64,000 nt of DNA from Pseudorhodobacter wandonensis (GCF_001202035.1 NZ_LGHT01000025.1:1-64000), one strand, 5' to 3'; positions 53,490-62,037 are shown, counted from the first letter of the stretch. The notes: a model not told the origin generated them from the letters alone. Translations and numbers: made by a program.

Positions 53490-54665
53490 TTACGCAACCA
53501 TATACCGATCTGATCTGGGCTTACCCGCCATAGCGGCCACTACGGCCCGTGCCGTTGCACGTGGCAACTCTGGCCGCGCCAACACCATTGTACTTTGGTT
53601 CAGGGTCGCGCGCCGCGCCTCTTTGCCCATGGCCATTCGGGTGACAGGGCAAAGATACAGGCTTTCCAGCAACATCCCTTCAACGACAATAACCTCGTGT
53701 TTCTCAAACAACAGATTGTACAGCAAAAGCCCCGGCCTCTGCTCCTTACGCAAGCCGGCCAGCCCAACCAAATGCGATGCCACGGCGAATGCCTCGGTCA
53801 ATCCGGCGAAAAGTTCCACACATCCACCGCGCAGGCATATGCGATGCTGGCAAGACAGCACCAGCTCACGCCGGTTGCCCAAAGCACCTTTGGGCAAAAT
53901 GACTACCGCTCCCGCGACAGAGGTGACCAAAGCGCGCAAAGGCTGCATCCCGTGGTCTTGTGTCCAGATCAACTGGCCCGCAACCAGGCTTTCAACCGGC
54001 AGGTAACCCTGATCTGTCAAGACCCGCGCGCCTTGGCCCAAACACATCGCGGCAAATTCCAAAGTATTGGTGGCAAAATTCTCCCATGCTTGGCTTTTCT
54101 CATTATAGAAATCCATCGGAATGCCATAAAACTGCACCGAGCCTGCGCCGAAATCATAAACAAAACCAACGGCTTTGCTTTCGTCGCCGCCATCCAACGT
54201 CATCAACACCGTGGCACCTGCAGGCAATGTCGCGGCGCTCACATAGCCGTGGGTCGTATAAGTGCCGCCGTCAATCGATGCATCAGTAATAACGCCGCCG
54301 GCCCCGTGGCCCACCGCCCCCTCGCCGGCCTCGGTCAAATCTGCGCCCCCGGTCAAGGCGCGCATATGCGTCAGCTTGGTTCCCGGCAGGATATCTTGCG
54401 GATTGGCCACCCCGATCGCGCGGTCAAACACCACCATATTCATACCGCCATGCACCGCGTCCGAAATGGCCGACATGTTATTGGTGAACTCGGCGTTATA
54501 GCCCTTGTTGCTGCCGTTCCAGACATATAGTGCGTCCAATCCGGCCAGTTGCGACGCATCAGGTTCGGTAATCAGAACAGGGTTGTGACCGGCAGCGATG
54601 ATGTCATCGCGCATATCACCGTCGCCTTGCCCGGCCGTCATAGAATAATAGCCGATATTCGCCAT
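53490..54665 (-). CDS. Hint-domain protein
   Basis: 391 residues. The N-terminal part (about 1-230; MANIGYYSMTAGQGDGDMRDDI, LDALYVWNGSNKGYN, FVYDFGAGSVQFYGIPMDFY) looks like a periplasmic-binding or glutamine-amidotransferase-like domain. The C-terminal part is a Hint_2 domain: MCLGQGARVLTDQGYLPVESL with a Cys at the splice-like position, then LSCQHRICL. In Rhodobacterales such Hint domains occur in type I-secreted proteins and may self-cleave. ATG 54665 is preferred; the frame to 54770 extends through a terminator hairpin. No export genes adjoin. Confidence 0.75.
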   Translation of the reverse strand: MANIGYYSMTAGQGDGDMRDDIIAAGHNPVLITEPDASQLAGLDALYVWNGSNKGYNAEFTNNMSAISDAVHGGMNMVVFDRAIGVANPQDILPGTKLTHMRALTGGADLTEAGEGAVGHGAGGVITDASIDGGTYTTHGYVSAATLPAGATVLMTLDGGDESKAVGFVYDFGAGSVQFYGIPMDFYNEKSQAWENFATNTLEFAAMCLGQGARVLTDQGYLPVESLVAGQLIWTQDHGMQPLRALVTSVAGAVVILPKGALGNRRELVLSCQHRICLRGGCVELFAGLTEAFAVASHLVGLAGLRKEQRPGLLLYNLLFEKHEVIVVEGMLLESLYLCPVTRMAMGKEARRATLNQSTMVLARPELPRATARAVVAAMAGKPRSDRYMVA

Positions 54666-54750
54666 GTCGCGCCTAGCCCCCTTCGTGTAGGGCCATATTG
54701 AACGCAAGGCGCAAACAAAGCGTAAACGGCTGCAAGTCTGCCACATCAAA

Positions 54751-54829
54751 CCAAAAAAAAACGCCAGCACAAGGCTGGCGTTAAGTTATTGAGGCAGGTT
54801 TCATACAGGCAAGAAACCTATCGAGCAGT
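54751..54829 (-). ncRNA. Candidate small RNA of about 79 nt
   Basis: On the minus strand a near-consensus promoter (54836-54864) is followed by an RNA with one internal hairpin AGGTTTC/GAAACCT (54796-54819, 10-nt loop), a single-stranded CAATAAC-like stretch, and a perfect terminator AACGCCAGC/GCTGGCGTT (54760-54782) with nine U. No ORF fits. It ends about 85 bp before the Hint gene start, so it could alternatively be a leader attenuator of that gene. The layout matches an Hfq-type trans-acting sRNA. Confidence 0.6.
54760..54782 (-). terminator. Minus-strand terminator of the candidate sRNA
   Basis: AACGCCAGC and GCTGGCGTT form a perfect 9-bp stem with a 5-nt loop; on the minus strand a run of nine T follows (54751-54759). 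No annotated gene lies upstream of it on that strand before the oppositely oriented binding-protein gene. Confidence 0.9.
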
Positions 54830-54835
54830 CCGTAC

Positions 54836-54864
54836 TTTATACGCCTTAACTTTCGGCGGGCCAA
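54836..54864 (-). promoter_or_regulatory. Candidate promoter of the sRNA
   Basis: On the minus strand, TTGGCC (54864-54859), 17 bp, TATAAA (54841-54836). Predicted transcription start is near 54829. The plus-strand binding-protein gene starts at 54943, so the two promoters would be divergent. Confidence 0.6.
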
Positions 54865-54942
54865 GTAAAAAGTTTGAAAATCCGCAAAACCAGACGTAGT
54901 GTCAGCGCCAAGGAACTCTGGGGAAATGGGAATAGCAACGGT

Positions 54943-56757
54943 ATGAAGCATCAAATTTTCGCGACTTTTCGCACTGCAATGGCCGTGTTTTTACTAAGTG
55001 CAACAGCGATTCCCGCCTTTGCAACGCCAAAGCACGCCATAGCTATGTATGGTGAACCGGCACTTCCACCTGATTTTGTGTCATTACCCTACGCAAACCC
55101 CGATGCACCGGCTGGCGGGCGCATTGTTTTTGGCGAATCGGGCAGCTTCGATTCGCTTAACCCGTTCATCCTAAAGGGCCGCGCACCGTGGGGCCAAACC
55201 GGCCTGACAACCGAAACGCTTTTGGGCCGGTCTTATGACGAACCGTTCACGCTTTACGGGCTTTTGGCCGAATCGGTCGATACCGATGACGCCCGTACCT
55301 ATGTCGAATTTACCCTGCGACCTGAGGCACAGTTTTCAGATGGCAGCCCAGTCACCGCCGAAGACGTGCTCTGGTCGTTCCAGACGCTCGGCACTGTCGG
55401 CCATCCGCGCTATCTGAATTCCTGGACCAAAATCGCCAGCGCCGAAATCACTGGCCCGCGGTCTGTCAAATTCACCTTCAACACCCCCGACCGCGAACTG
55501 CCCCTGATTATGGGCCTGCGCCCTGTGCTGAAAAAATCGCAATGGGAGGGCAAGGATTTCACCGAATCCACGCTTGAGGCCCCAATCGGCTCGGGGCCCT
55601 ATACCATCGGCAAGTTTGAAACCGGGCGCTTTATCTCATTCGTCAAGAATCCGAACTGGTGGGGCCGCGATCTGGCTTTTAACAAAGGCCGCCATAACCT
55701 TGACGAAGTGCGCTATGACTATTTTGGCGATGATGGCGTGGTGTTTGAGGCATTCAAAGCCGGCGAGATCACCAGCTACCGTGAAACCAACGCCGCCAAA
55801 TGGGATCAGCAGTATAATTTCCCCGCCGTTCAGTCTGGCGAAATCGTGAAATCCGAAATCCCCCATTCCCGCCCCTCGGGCATCGATGGTTTTGTGATGA
55901 ACACGCGCCGCCCGCAATTTGCCGATTGGCGCGTGCGTCAGGCAATGATCCTTGCGTTCAACTTTGAGCAAATCAACACCACTGTTACAGGCGGCACAGC
56001 CCCCCGCATTCAATCCTATTTCTCCAACTCTGTCCTTGGCATGGAACCCGGTGCACCTGCCTCAGGCCGTGAATTAGAGCTGCTGCAACCCTTTGCCGCC
56101 GATCTGTTGCCCGGTGTGATCGAAGGCTATGCCCTGCCCGTAGCCGACGGTGCCACCAATCGCAAAAACATCCGCGCCGCCAAAAAGCTGTTGGAAGAGG
56201 CCGGTTGGACAGCCGATTCCGCAGGTGTCTTGAAAAATGCCAAAGGCAAAACCTTTACCTTTGATATTTTGCTGAACAATGGTGCGGCCGAGGTTATCAC
56301 CATCGCCAACATGTATATCGAGGCGCTTAAACCCCTTGGCATCACCGCCACGCTGACCACGATCGACAGCGCCCAGATGACCGAGCGTACAAATGCCTAT
56401 GATTTTGACATGACCCACATGATCCGCAACATGTCGCTGTCACCGGGGAATGAGCAAAACTTCTACTGGGGCGCCGCCGGTGTCACCGAGCCGGGCAGCC
56501 GCAACCTTATGGGCATGAATGTGCCCGCAGCCCAGGCGATGATCGACACGCTGCTGAATGCCAAATCCCAAGAGGATTTCATCGCCGCCACCCATGCCCT
56601 CGACCGGATCCTGACCGCGGGTCGCTATGTTGTGCCGTTCTGGTATGAGAAATTTTCGCGTCTGGCGCATGTCAAAGGCCTGAAATACCCTTCAAACCTG
56701 CCGATTTATGGCGATTGGCCGGGCTTTCAACCTGATGTATGGTGGTTTCAGCAATAA
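54943..56757 (+). CDS. Extracellular solute-binding protein, YejA-like (peptide ABC transporter)
   Basis: 604 residues, family 5 solute-binding protein. Signal peptide MKHQIFATFRTAMAVFLLSATAIPAFA; then HAIAMYGEPALPPDFVSLPYANPDAPAGGRI, FDSLNPFILKG and the long family-5 fold ending WPGFQPDVWWFQQ. The form is that of YejA, the periplasmic component of YejABEF, which imports oligopeptides and microcin C and in some pathogens aids defence against host peptides. The permease and ATPase genes do not follow; a terminator does. The ATG at 54943 has a weak upstream site; a TTG at 54874 is less likely. Confidence 0.88.
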   Translation: MKHQIFATFRTAMAVFLLSATAIPAFATPKHAIAMYGEPALPPDFVSLPYANPDAPAGGRIVFGESGSFDSLNPFILKGRAPWGQTGLTTETLLGRSYDEPFTLYGLLAESVDTDDARTYVEFTLRPEAQFSDGSPVTAEDVLWSFQTLGTVGHPRYLNSWTKIASAEITGPRSVKFTFNTPDRELPLIMGLRPVLKKSQWEGKDFTESTLEAPIGSGPYTIGKFETGRFISFVKNPNWWGRDLAFNKGRHNLDEVRYDYFGDDGVVFEAFKAGEITSYRETNAAKWDQQYNFPAVQSGEIVKSEIPHSRPSGIDGFVMNTRRPQFADWRVRQAMILAFNFEQINTTVTGGTAPRIQSYFSNSVLGMEPGAPASGRELELLQPFAADLLPGVIEGYALPVADGATNRKNIRAAKKLLEEAGWTADSAGVLKNAKGKTFTFDILLNNGAAEVITIANMYIEALKPLGITATLTTIDSAQMTERTNAYDFDMTHMIRNMSLSPGNEQNFYWGAAGVTEPGSRNLMGMNVPAAQAMIDTLLNAKSQEDFIAATHALDRILTAGRYVVPFWYEKFSRLAHVKGLKYPSNLPIYGDWPGFQPDVWWFQQ

Positions 56758-56762
56758 CCTTC

Positions 56763-56787
56763 GCCCCGCAAGCTGCCTTGCGGGGCT
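56763..56787 (+). terminator. Hairpin after binding-protein gene
   Basis: GCCCCGCAAG (56763-56772) and CTTGCGGGGC (56777-56786) form a perfect 10-bp stem with a 4-nt loop, 6 bp after the stop. A U-run is absent, so it may be a partial terminator before the lipoprotein gene. Confidence 0.65.
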
Positions 56788-56811
56788 AATATCAAAAACA
56801 CGGACAGGCAT

Positions 56812-56943
56812 ATGAAAAAGCTTCCCTCTCTTTCCACTCTGGTCGCATTGACCCTGCTTGCGGCCCTTGGCGCCTGCGGCACGGTCGAAGGCTTTGGCCG
56901 TGACATCTCATCGGCCTCGAACCGCGCATCACAATTGTTTTAA
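56812..56943 (+). CDS. Entericidin-like small lipoprotein
   Basis: 43 residues. A lipoprotein signal ends in LGACG (Cys near residue 22), followed by GTVEGFGRDISSASNRASQLF. The C-N/G-TVEGFG-D pattern is the entericidin A/B signature; in enterobacteria these short lipoproteins form an antidote/toxin pair linked to lysis in stationary phase. Only one is present. It was missed by length cut-offs but has a clear start and family motif. It sits between the YejA-like gene and eptA. Confidence 0.8.
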   Translation: MKKLPSLSTLVALTLLAALGACGTVEGFGRDISSASNRASQLF

Positions 56944-57037
56944 CATCCGCGCGATCAAGCCAGCTTGAACAAAATCAAGAAACGCCATATGCCGCGCGCT
57001 CAAAGGCGGCATGCCTTGCAGAGCCGAAAGGTTACCC

Positions 57038-58669
57038 GTGACAAACGCCACACCGAAACCCCGTATCTTCCGCCCCACATTGTCGCCCACGATTCTGAAC
57101 CTGCTGGTCGCAGCGTTCATCATGGCGGTGCACAATGATACTTTCTGGCAGCGCAGCATCTCGATTTTTGAACTGCCGCTGACAATTGCCGTCTTTGGCG
57201 GCGCCGTCTTTGCGCTGACCTGGCTGATCGTGACCTTGTTTGCGGTACGCTGGCTGCAAAAGCCGGTATTGGCGTTCCTGCTGATCCTCGCGGCGGTTAC
57301 TTCGTACTACCAAGACGTGCTGGGCGCGACCATCGACCGTGAAATGATCCAGAACGCGATCACCACCACCGTCACCGAATCCAAACATCTGATCACGCCG
57401 GCCTTTATCCTGCATGTGCTTTGGGCCGGGGTTTTACCCGCTGCACTGGTGTTCTGGGTCAAGATCCGCCGCGCGGCACCGCTGCGGGCGGTGTTGAACT
57501 GGGGCATGATGGCAGCCCTGTCGGTTTCCCTGTGTGTCGGCCTGTTGCTATCGCATTTCGCAACCTTTTCGGTCGTGCTGCGCGGCCAAAAAGAGCTGAT
57601 GGCAAGCTATCAACCCGGCGCGCCATTGGCCGGGGCCTTGCGCTATGCCCGCATGTTGCAAAAGGCCGACGCGATGCCGCTGCAAGCCTTTGGCCAGGAT
57701 GCCAAACCATCGGCCACACTGGCCGCGCAAACCAAGCCGGTTTTGCTGGTGGTCGTCGCAGGTGAAACCTCGCGCGCGCAAAACTGGAGCCTGGGCAGCT
57801 ATGACCGGCCGACCAACCCCGAACTGGCCAAGCGCGACATTACCTATTTCCCCAATGTATCGTCTTGCGGAACCGCGACAGCCGTTTCCCTGCCGTGCAT
57901 GTTTGCCACCTATGGCCGCAGTGATTACAGCTATGAGCTGGGCCTCAGCACCGAAAACATGCTCGATATCCTTGCCCGCACCGGTTACCACGTTGAATGG
58001 TGGGACAATAACACCGGTGACAAAGGCATCGCCGCGCGCCAGACGATGGAAAGCATCATCACCTCGACCGACCCGCGCTATTGTGCCGATGGCGAATGCA
58101 CCGACGGAATTTTCCTTGATAAACTGGCAGCCTATGCCGACAGCATCACCCAGAACACCGTGCTTGTGTTGCATATGATCGGCAGCCATGGCCCGTCTTA
58201 TTACCTGCGCTATCCGGCAGAGTACGAGCATTTCACCCCGACCTGCAAAACCCCCGAACTCAAGACCTGCTCGACCGAAGAAATCGTCAACGCCTATGAC
58301 AATACAGTCGTTTACACCGACCATATTCTTGCCAGCATGATCGATATTCTGGCCGCACAAACCAAGGCCACATCGGCATTGTTCTTTGTGTCGGACCATG
58401 GCGAGTCCCTGGGGGAAAACGGACTTTACCTGCACGGCGCGCCCTATTTTATCGCGCCTGAATATCAAACCCGCGTCCCTATGCTGACCTGGATTCCGCA
58501 AAGCTATGCCGATGCGTTCCACATTCAGCGCGACTGCGTGGCCAAAGAGGCCTCGGCCGAGATCAGCCACGACAATATGTTTAGCACCGTGCTGCGCCTT
58601 GCCGGTGTGGATACCAGCGTGATCGACCCAAAGCTTGACCTGATCGGACCCTGCCTCAATGCCAACTAA
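57038..58669 (+). CDS. eptA: Phosphoethanolamine-lipid A transferase (EptA-like)
   Basis: 543 residues. Five N-terminal membrane helices (to about 180), then a periplasmic sulfatase-like domain: VVVAGETSRAQNWSLGSYDRPTNP (metal-binding Glu), SSCGTATAVSLPCMF with the catalytic Thr, LHMIGSHGPSYYLRYP, and FVSDHGESLGENGLYLHG (Asp-His metal ligands). It transfers phosphoethanolamine from PE to lipid A, lowering surface charge and increasing resistance to cationic peptides. Start GTG 57038 follows AAAGG; ATG 57011 is less likely. It overlaps dgkA by 11 bp. Confidence 0.92.
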   Translation: MTNATPKPRIFRPTLSPTILNLLVAAFIMAVHNDTFWQRSISIFELPLTIAVFGGAVFALTWLIVTLFAVRWLQKPVLAFLLILAAVTSYYQDVLGATIDREMIQNAITTTVTESKHLITPAFILHVLWAGVLPAALVFWVKIRRAAPLRAVLNWGMMAALSVSLCVGLLLSHFATFSVVLRGQKELMASYQPGAPLAGALRYARMLQKADAMPLQAFGQDAKPSATLAAQTKPVLLVVVAGETSRAQNWSLGSYDRPTNPELAKRDITYFPNVSSCGTATAVSLPCMFATYGRSDYSYELGLSTENMLDILARTGYHVEWWDNNTGDKGIAARQTMESIITSTDPRYCADGECTDGIFLDKLAAYADSITQNTVLVLHMIGSHGPSYYLRYPAEYEHFTPTCKTPELKTCSTEEIVNAYDNTVVYTDHILASMIDILAAQTKATSALFFVSDHGESLGENGLYLHGAPYFIAPEYQTRVPMLTWIPQSYADAFHIQRDCVAKEASAEISHDNMFSTVLRLAGVDTSVIDPKLDLIGPCLNAN

Positions 58670-59045
58670 CCCCAAGCCAAAGCCAGAGCGCATCACCGGT
58701 ATCCGCCATCTGTTTGCCGCCGCCGGCTATTCCATCGCCGGCTTGCGCCGCCTGTGGGGTGAAACCGCCTTTCGGCATGAGGCGCTGGGCCTGCCCGTGA
58801 TCAGCGCCTTATTCTGGGCCGCATCGGCACCGCTATGGGCGTATGGCGTGTTCTTGATTTTGTGGTTGCTGCTGATTGCAACCGAGGCACTGAACACGGC
58901 GATCGAGGTGCTTGTGGATCACGTATCGCCCAACTGGTCCGAGGCGGCACGGGATGCCAAAGACCTCGGCTCGCTTGCCGTTATGGCGCTGCTTTGGGCC
59001 AACGGGGTGTTTGTGGTCTATGTCTTGATGCGTGGGTTTGCGTAG
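58659..59045 (+). CDS. dgkA: Diacylglycerol kinase
   Basis: 128 residues with three membrane helices. NTAIEVLVDHVS and ARDAKDLGSLAVMALL contain the DgkA signature (E-x-x-NTAIE-x-x-D and KD-GSAAV). It phosphorylates diacylglycerol to phosphatidic acid. Because EptA releases diacylglycerol from PE, the overlapping gene pair makes direct biochemical sense: DgkA recycles the EptA by-product. Confidence 0.93.
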   Translation: MPTNPKPKPERITGIRHLFAAAGYSIAGLRRLWGETAFRHEALGLPVISALFWAASAPLWAYGVFLILWLLLIATEALNTAIEVLVDHVSPNWSEAARDAKDLGSLAVMALLWANGVFVVYVLMRGFA

Positions 59046-59079
59046 GTGGGGCTTTGCCTAGGCAGGGGTTTGCGTAGGC

Positions 59080-59142
59080 GGGGGCGTTGCCCCCCTGCAC
59101 CTTAAGGTGCATTCCCCCCAGGATATTTGGGGATAGATGATG
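59080..59142 (+). repeat. Dispersed three-part intergenic element, copy F
   Basis: Hairpin 1 is GGGGGC/GCCCCC (59080-59094). Hairpin 2 is the palindrome TGCACCTTAAGGTGCA (59096-59111). The tail is CCCCCCAGGATATTTGGGG followed by ATAGATGAT (59114-59141). It lies between the converging dgkA and XRE-cupin genes. Confidence 0.75.
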
Positions 59143-59161
59143 ACGAAGATCATGCCATGCT

Positions 59162-59782
59162 TTAGCTGAGGGACGTGACCCAGAGCACGGTCGCGTCTTC
59201 TTGTGAGAGGCTGATCAGGTTGTGGCCCATCGAGGCGTCGTAATAGGCGCTGTCGCCGCGGCGCAGATCGACGGATTCGTAGAATTCGGTAAACAGACGC
59301 ACCACGCCGGTAAGGACATAGAGGAACTCTTCGCCGTCATGGCGTACCCAGCCGTCGAAATCGTCAAAACTGCGGGCGCGGATGGTGGCCTGATAGGGCA
59401 GCATGTTCTTTTGCACCAGCCCGGCGGCGAGCAGCTCGTGTTCATAGGTGGTGGTGGGATGCGCCTGGCCTTGGCCTTGCTTGGTTACGGCCATACGGCC
59501 CATCACCTGATGGCGGCTTGGCGGGGTAAAAAGCTGGGGCACCGAGATTTCCAAACCACCTGCCAGTTTTTTCAGCGCCTCATAGGTGGGCGACATTTGC
59601 CCGTTCTCGATTTTGGAAAGGGTGGAGCGTGCAAGGCCTGCCTCATTGGCCGCCTGTTCCAATGTCCAACCGCGTGCCTTGCGCAGCTCGCGCACCCGCG
59701 CACCAAGGTCAAGCTGGGTCACATGGCTGTCGCCACGCTGGCCATCACGGGCAATGCGGATCAGATTTTCACCTTCGCTCAT
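59162..59782 (-). CDS. XRE-family transcriptional regulator with cupin domain
   Basis: 206 residues. An N-terminal helix-turn-helix (LGARVRELRKARGWTLEQAANEAGLARSTLSKIENGQMSPTYEALKKLA, about 26-74) is followed by a cupin sensor domain (GEEFLYVLTGVVRLF, DLRRGDSAYYDASMGHNLIS). Such proteins usually control a nearby catabolic operon. It is divergent from the acyl-CoA synthetase gene with 85 bp between starts, so that operon is the likely target. ATG 59782 (MSEGENLIR) is preferred; in-frame codons extend to 59860. Confidence 0.88.
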   Translation of the reverse strand: MSEGENLIRIARDGQRGDSHVTQLDLGARVRELRKARGWTLEQAANEAGLARSTLSKIENGQMSPTYEALKKLAGGLEISVPQLFTPPSRHQVMGRMAVTKQGQGQAHPTTTYEHELLAAGLVQKNMLPYQATIRARSFDDFDGWVRHDGEEFLYVLTGVVRLFTEFYESVDLRRGDSAYYDASMGHNLISLSQEDATVLWVTSLS

Positions 59783-59866
59783 CTTGGCACCCATCCAAAG
59801 CTTGCTTTGCAATACGCGGGCAGCACCGGCCTTGCAACGCCCTCGGGTGCGGTTTAGCAAGATCTT

Positions 59867-61396
59867 ATGCTTTCAATCACGCCTCCCTCTGATTATCCCG
59901 CCTTGCCCGCCCGTTTCAATATGGCGGCGCATGTGCTGACGCAGGCAGTTGCCTTGGCCGGTAAACCCGCGCTGGAACTGCTGCATGCCAAACATACCGA
60001 AGTCTGGACCTATGCCCAAATGGCGCGGGCTGTGCAGGGGGTGGCATGTGGTCTGTTGGCGCAAGGTTTGGTGCCGGGCGACCGCGTCTTGATGCGGCTG
60101 GGCAATAGTGTGGAATTTCCGGTGCTGTTTCTGGCGGCGATTGCGGCGGGGCTGATACCAGTGCCAACTTCGGCCATGCTGACCGGCGCTGAGGTGACAA
60201 AGCTGTGCCAGCTGGTGACGCCAGCCTTGATAGTGGCTGATGAAGATGTGGCCGTACCCGAGGCCCCTTCCTGCCCGGTTTTGCCCGCCGCAATGCTGGC
60301 CGATATGCACAGCTTGCCGCCACAGCCTTTCGCGCTGGGCGATCCGAACCGGCTTGCCTATATCATCTTTACCTCGGGCACCTCTGGCCAACCTCAGGCT
60401 GTGGCCCATGCCCATCGCGCCATTCTGGGCCGTGCGATGATGCTGCAAGGCTGGTACGGGCTGACGCCGGATGACAGGCTGCTGCATGCGGGCGCGTTCA
60501 ACTGGACCTATACTTTGGGAACCGGTCTGATGGACCCTTGGACCATGGGCGCCACGGCCCTGATACCCGCGCCGCAGACACCGGCGACGGCTTTGCCTGA
60601 CCTGCTGGCCCGCGCCAAGGCCACGATTTTTGCTGCCGCCCCGGGGGTTTACCGCCAGATGCTGCGCCACCCCCTGCCCGCCTTGCCGCATCTGCGCCAC
60701 GGGCTTTCAGCGGGCGAGGCATTGCCCGATACAACCCGCCGCGCATGGACTGCCGCCACAGCCACCCCGATTTATGAAGCGTTTGGCATGTCTGAAATTT
60801 CAACCTTCATTTCAGGCAGCCCCGATCACCCGGCCCCGGCTGGCAGCACCGGTTATGCCCAACCGGGGCGGCATGTGGCGCTGCTGGATGATGCGGGCCA
60901 ACCCACCGCCATCGGCACCCCCGGCATTCTGGCCGTAGATCGCCGCGACCCCGGCCTGTTTCTGGGCTATTTCGGTGATGCGGCCGCAACTCAGGCGCGC
61001 TTTGCCGGTGACTGGTATCTGACCGGCGATACCGGCCTAATGGCCGCCGATGGTGCAATCACCTATCTGGGCCGCAAGGATGATATGATGAACGCCGGCG
61101 GGTTTCGCGTCTCGCCGCTAGAGGTCGAGGCCGCAATGGCAAGTTTTCCGGGCCTGACCGACAGCGCCGCGATCGAGCTGGAGGTGAAGGCAGGCGCCTC
61201 GATCATCGCACTGGCCTATGCCGCCGCCACCCCTTTGCCCGACCACGCACTGGCCGCCCATGCTGCCGCAGCACTTGCCCGCTACAAACAGCCCCGCGCC
61301 TTTTTCCATCACACTGTTTTGCCTCGGAACGCGAATGGCAAGCTGAACCGCCGCGCTTTGCGCCAAACCATTTCCCAAAATCTGGACGCCCCATGA
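59867..61396 (+). CDS. AMP-forming acyl-CoA synthetase
   Basis: 509 residues, ANL superfamily. P-loop-like IIFTSGTSGQPQAVAHAHRA, then IYEAFGMSEISTFISG, TGDTGLMAADGAITYLGRKDDMMNAGGFRVSPLEVE (adenylate and hinge), and the catalytic C-terminal Lys in LPRNANGKLNRRAL. It activates a carboxylic acid as adenylate, then CoA thioester. The acid is unknown; aromatic or short-chain acids are typical of relatives. ATGA overlap with the next gene. Confidence 0.9.
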   Translation: MLSITPPSDYPALPARFNMAAHVLTQAVALAGKPALELLHAKHTEVWTYAQMARAVQGVACGLLAQGLVPGDRVLMRLGNSVEFPVLFLAAIAAGLIPVPTSAMLTGAEVTKLCQLVTPALIVADEDVAVPEAPSCPVLPAAMLADMHSLPPQPFALGDPNRLAYIIFTSGTSGQPQAVAHAHRAILGRAMMLQGWYGLTPDDRLLHAGAFNWTYTLGTGLMDPWTMGATALIPAPQTPATALPDLLARAKATIFAAAPGVYRQMLRHPLPALPHLRHGLSAGEALPDTTRRAWTAATATPIYEAFGMSEISTFISGSPDHPAPAGSTGYAQPGRHVALLDDAGQPTAIGTPGILAVDRRDPGLFLGYFGDAAATQARFAGDWYLTGDTGLMAADGAITYLGRKDDMMNAGGFRVSPLEVEAAMASFPGLTDSAAIELEVKAGASIIALAYAAATPLPDHALAAHAAAALARYKQPRAFFHHTVLPRNANGKLNRRALRQTISQNLDAP

Positions 61397-62037
61397 TCCG
61401 CCTTGATATCTTTTCCGACCCGATCTGCCCTTGGTGCTATATCGGCAAAACCCTGCTTGATCGGGCCTTGGAAAGCCGCCCCAACCACCCCTTTAGCGTG
61501 GAATGGCATCCGTTTCAGTTGAACCCTGACATGCCTGCCGAAGGTATGGACCGCCGCGCCTATCTGGAAGGCAAGTTTGGCGGCAAACAACAAGCGGTCG
61601 AGGTCTATGGCCGTATCGCTGAGGCGGCCAAAGCAGCCGGCATCGAGATGGACTTTGCTGCCATCCAGCGCACACCCAATACGCTGAACGCCCACCGCCT
61701 GATCCATTGGGCGGGGCTAGAGGGGCGGCAAAACGCCGTTGTTGCAGCCCTGTTTCGCGCCTATTTCAAGGATGGCCGCGATATTGGCCACACCGACACT
61801 CTGGTCGATATCGCCAAGGTTTGCGGCATGGACCCCGAGGCAACCAAGCGCTTGCTGGCCACCGATGCCGACTGCGCCGACCTGACGGCCCGTGATACCG
61901 ATGCCCGTCAAAAAGGCGTGACCGGCGTGCCCGCCTTTCTGATCGCGCAGCAATATATGATGCCGGGGGCGCAGCCGGTGGAAACATGGCAAAACGTCAT
62001 CGACGAATTGCTCGAAACCATCGCGACCAAAGATTAA
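61393..62037 (+). CDS. DsbA-family oxidoreductase, FrnE/HCCA isomerase-like
   Basis: 214 residues. Thioredoxin fold with DIFSDPICPWCYIGK at the N-terminus, so a CPWC active site, and the cis-Pro region GVTGVPAFLIAQQYMMPGAQP. No signal peptide, so it acts in the cytoplasm. Such FrnE-like proteins are disulfide or glutathione-linked oxidoreductases. Coupled to the acyl-CoA synthetase gene. Confidence 0.88.
   Translation: MIRLDIFSDPICPWCYIGKTLLDRALESRPNHPFSVEWHPFQLNPDMPAEGMDRRAYLEGKFGGKQQAVEVYGRIAEAAKAAGIEMDFAAIQRTPNTLNAHRLIHWAGLEGRQNAVVAALFRAYFKDGRDIGHTDTLVDIAKVCGMDPEATKRLLATDADCADLTARDTDARQKGVTGVPAFLIAQQYMMPGAQPVETWQNVIDELLETIATKD

Noticed and set aside
56929-57159. 76-codon minus-strand frame opposite the eptA start
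   Set aside because: Antisense to eptA and the lipoprotein end; no promoter or ribosome site.
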